Source: an uncultured Anaerococcus sp. (GTDB lineage: Bacteria; Bacillota; Clostridia; Tissierellales; Peptoniphilaceae). Taken from it: a stretch of DNA of 8,027 nt. The stretch is taken from NCBI RefSeq assembly GCF_947253225.1, contig NZ_CAMXYR010000058.1:1-8027 (forward strand). Direction: 5' to 3'. Positions 5,882 through 8,027 of the stretch are shown piece after piece. Every line of letters starts with the position of its first letter. Position 1 is the stretch's first letter. The position numbers and the translations under genes are program-made. Below the pieces are notes generated by a model. It ran no database searches and was not told the DNA's origin. It was given only the letters and a program-made list of their open reading frames with translations.

Positions 5882-7954
5882 ATGAAAAGAGAAGTCTCAT
5901 TAAAGGACACCAGAAACATAGGTATCATGGCCCATATAGATGCTGGTAAGACAACTGTAACAGAAAGAATGTTGTATTATACTGGAAAAATCTATAAAAT
6001 CGGGGATACCCATGATGGTACTGCAGTAATGGACTCCATGGAACAAGAAAAAGAACGTGGAATCACAATTGGATCCGCAGCTACAACTTGTTATTGGAAT
6101 GACAACAGAATCAACATCATAGATACTCCTGGACACGTGGACTTTACTGTAGAAGTAGAAAGATCACTTAGGGTATTGGATGGTGCTGTTGCACTATTTG
6201 ATGCTAAAAGCGGTGTAGAACCACAATCAGAAACAGTTTGGAGACAAGCTGACAAGTATGACATCCCAAGAATTTGCTTTATCAACAAAATGGATGCTAC
6301 TGGTGCTGATTTCTTCATGGCTGTTGATACCATTAAAGATAAATTAAAAGCAAACGCAGTTCCAATAGAAATTCCTATAGGTGCAGAACAACAATTCGAA
6401 GGAGTAGTTGATCTTGTAACGATGGAATCTGTAACTTACCACACAGAAGACCTCGGAGCTCATCCAGTTAAAGGTGAAATCCCAGAAAATCTAAAGGCAC
6501 AAGCGGAAGAATATAGGGCAAACCTTCTTGAAGAACTTTCAGAAATTGATGATAACATCATGATGAAATACCTTGAAGGAGAAGAAGTTTCTGTAGAAGA
6601 AATTAACGCTGCTATAAGAAAAGGAACAATCGAAAAGAAAATATTCCCATGTCTATGTGGTTCAGCTTACAAGAATAAGGGAGTTCAAGCCCTACTTGAT
6701 GCGATAATTGACTTTATGCCAAGCCCACTAGATGTACCAGCAATTGAAGGAACAGATCCTAAAGATGATTCAATAATCCTAGAAAGACATCCAGGAGATG
6801 ATGAGCCACTATCTGCTCTTGCATTTAAGGTTGTAACAGATCCATATGTAGGTAAATTAATCTATGTAAGAATCTATTCAGGTACAATTGAATCTGGATC
6901 ATACATTTACAACGCAACAAAGGGCAAGAAAGAGAGAGTTGGACGTATCATGCAAATGCACTCTAATAAGCAACAAGAAATCGAAGAAGGTTTCTCAGGA
7001 GATATCGTTGCTCTATTAGGATTAAAAGATACAACAACAGGAGATTCTCTATGTACTCAAGATAACCAAATCATCCTTGAAAACATGGAATTCCCTGATC
7101 CAGTAATCTCAGTAGCCATTGAACCAAAGACAAGAGCATCTCAAGATAAGATGATAACAGGTCTTCAAAAACTTGCTGAAGAAGATCCTACTTTCCAAAC
7201 AAAATCTGACGAGGAAACTGGACAAACAATAATCTCAGGAATGGGAGAGCTTCACCTTGAAGTTATAGTTGATAGACTTCTTAGAGAATTCAAAGTAGAA
7301 GCGAATATTGGTAACCCTCAAGTAGCTTACAGAGAATCAATCACTAAAGAAGCTGAAGCACAAGGTAAGTTTGTAAGACAATCAGGTGGTTCAGGACAAT
7401 ACGGTGATGTAATGCTAAAAGTTATGCCGGGCAAAGAAGGCGAAGGAATTACCTTCGAGTCTAAAATTGTCGGTGGTGCAGTTCCAAAAGAATACATCAA
7501 GCCAGTTGAGGCAGGTGTTAGGGAAGCAGCAGCAAGCGGCATCCTTGGTGGTTATCCAATGGTAGACATCCATGTAGTTCTATTTGATGGTTCATACCAC
7601 GAAGTAGACTCATCAGAAGTTGCCTTCCAAGTAGCTGGATCTATTGGATTTAAAAATGCAGTAGCAAAAGCGGGTCCAATTCTACTAGAGCCACTTGAAA
7701 AAGTTGAAATTACAACACCAGATGAATACCTCGGAGATGTAATGGGAGACGTTTCATCAAGAAGAGGAAAGATTGATGGAATGAATCCAAAAGATGGAAT
7801 CCATGTACTAGATGCATATATTCCATTGTCAGAAATGTTTGGATATGCAACTGACCTAAGAAGTAAAACTCAAGGTAGAGCAACATATTCAATGCAATTT
7901 GACCACTACGCACAAGTTCCAGAATCAGTAAAAGAACAAGTATTAAATAAATAA
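5882..7954 (+). CDS. fusA: Translation elongation factor G
   Basis: This 690-residue cytoplasmic GTPase drives translocation of tRNA and mRNA on the ribosome and acts in ribosome recycling. The GTP-binding motifs are all intact: AHIDAGKTT (17-25, P loop), RGITI with Thr62 (switch I), DTPGH with His85 (81-85, catalytic His), NKMD (135-138) and CGSAYKNKG (259-267). Domains II (about 300-400), III (about 405-480), IV (about 480-600, including the [20 protein letters not shown] region) and V (C-terminal) follow in the usual order. Length is typical. The ATG is preceded by AGGGGG (5872-5877), a Shine-Dalgarno with one G where A is usual, at short spacing. Its place between rpsG and tuf marks it as the housekeeping copy rather than an EF-G2 or a TetM-like protection protein. 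Confidence 0.98.
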   Translation: MKREVSLKDTRNIGIMAHIDAGKTTVTERMLYYTGKIYKIGDTHDGTAVMDSMEQEKERGITIGSAATTCYWNDNRINIIDTPGHVDFTVEVERSLRVLDGAVALFDAKSGVEPQSETVWRQADKYDIPRICFINKMDATGADFFMAVDTIKDKLKANAVPIEIPIGAEQQFEGVVDLVTMESVTYHTEDLGAHPVKGEIPENLKAQAEEYRANLLEELSEIDDNIMMKYLEGEEVSVEEINAAIRKGTIEKKIFPCLCGSAYKNKGVQALLDAIIDFMPSPLDVPAIEGTDPKDDSIILERHPGDDEPLSALAFKVVTDPYVGKLIYVRIYSGTIESGSYIYNATKGKKERVGRIMQMHSNKQQEIEEGFSGDIVALLGLKDTTTGDSLCTQDNQIILENMEFPDPVISVAIEPKTRASQDKMITGLQKLAEEDPTFQTKSDEETGQTIISGMGELHLEVIVDRLLREFKVEANIGNPQVAYRESITKEAEAQGKFVRQSGGSGQYGDVMLKVMPGKEGEGITFESKIVGGAVPKEYIKPVEAGVREAAASGILGGYPMVDIHVVLFDGSYHEVDSSEVAFQVAGSIGFKNAVAKAGPILLEPLEKVEITTPDEYLGDVMGDVSSRRGKIDGMNPKDGIHVLDAYIPLSEMFGYATDLRSKTQGRATYSMQFDHYAQVPESVKEQVLNK

Positions 7955-7973
7955 TTAATATAGGAGATTATCA

Positions 7974-8027
7974 ATGAGCAAACAAACATTTGAAAGAGTA
8001 AAACCACATATTAACATTGGTACAATC
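7974..8027 (+). CDS. tuf: Translation elongation factor Tu, 5' end only
   Basis: The window ends 18 codons into this gene. MSKQTFERVKPHINIGTI matches the invariant start of EF-Tu, in which KPHxNIGTI immediately precedes the GHVDHGKTT P loop, which would lie just beyond the edge. EF-Tu carries aminoacyl-tRNA to the ribosome as a GTP complex. The ATG is seven bases after AGGAG (7962-7966) and 19 bases after the fusA stop, consistent with the conserved rpsL-rpsG-fusA-tuf operon. The rest cannot be seen. Confidence 0.93.
   Translation, partial: MSKQTFERVKPHINIGTI

Noticed and set aside
5882..7954. EF-G-like ribosomal protection protein (tetracycline resistance type)
   Set aside because: Length, GTPase motifs and position in rpsL-rpsG-fusA-tuf all indicate the housekeeping EF-G.

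Overview
The window looks like a chromosomal segment of a low-GC Gram-positive anaerobe. The DNA is AT-rich, codons are heavily AGA/ATA/TTA/CTA-biased, most genes have strong AGGAGG-type ribosome binding sites, and the S12, S7 and EF-G proteins are clearly Firmicutes-like. A member of the Tissierellia/Peptoniphilaceae (Anaerococcus-like) is my best guess. That guess rests on general resemblance only and has not been searched.

The left half (about 1-3262) is an alpha-glucoside catabolic operon. After a 227-base leader it holds a PTS EIICB permease of the maltose/alpha-glucoside family and a family 4 NAD/metal-dependent 6-phospho-alpha-glucosidase. Together they import and phosphorylate a disaccharide such as maltose and split the 6-phosphate product inside the cell. 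The leader has a good sigma-A promoter, a perfect 9-bp inverted repeat straddling its -35 element, a plausible cre site just downstream of the predicted start of transcription, and a second palindrome further upstream. The operon closes with a strong hairpin terminator (3221-3262).

Next come two tandem RpiR/SIS-family regulators (3269-4721) separated by one base, presumably controlling the sugar operon. Their defects are complementary. The first keeps the usual Arg in the predicted recognition helix but has lost the SIS Ser/Gly phosphosugar loop; the second keeps the loop but has Thr in place of that Arg. The first also has an ambiguous start: its only common start codon (GTG) lies inside what looks like its own Shine-Dalgarno sequence, and an ATT sits at the ideal distance.

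The right half (about 4722-8027) is the canonical str operon: rpsL, rpsG, fusA and the first 18 codons of tuf. It has its own strong promoter, a hairpin at the predicted 5' end of the transcript, and a structured rpsL-rpsG gap that resembles in placement the S7 autoregulatory site known from E. coli. The str operon is not preceded here by rpoBC and the L7Ae-like gene, its common Firmicutes neighbours.

I see no mobile elements, CRISPR arrays, rRNA or tRNA genes. The gene content is ordinary. The points worth following up are the regulatory DNA, the regulator pair and the RNA structures around rpsL-rpsG.
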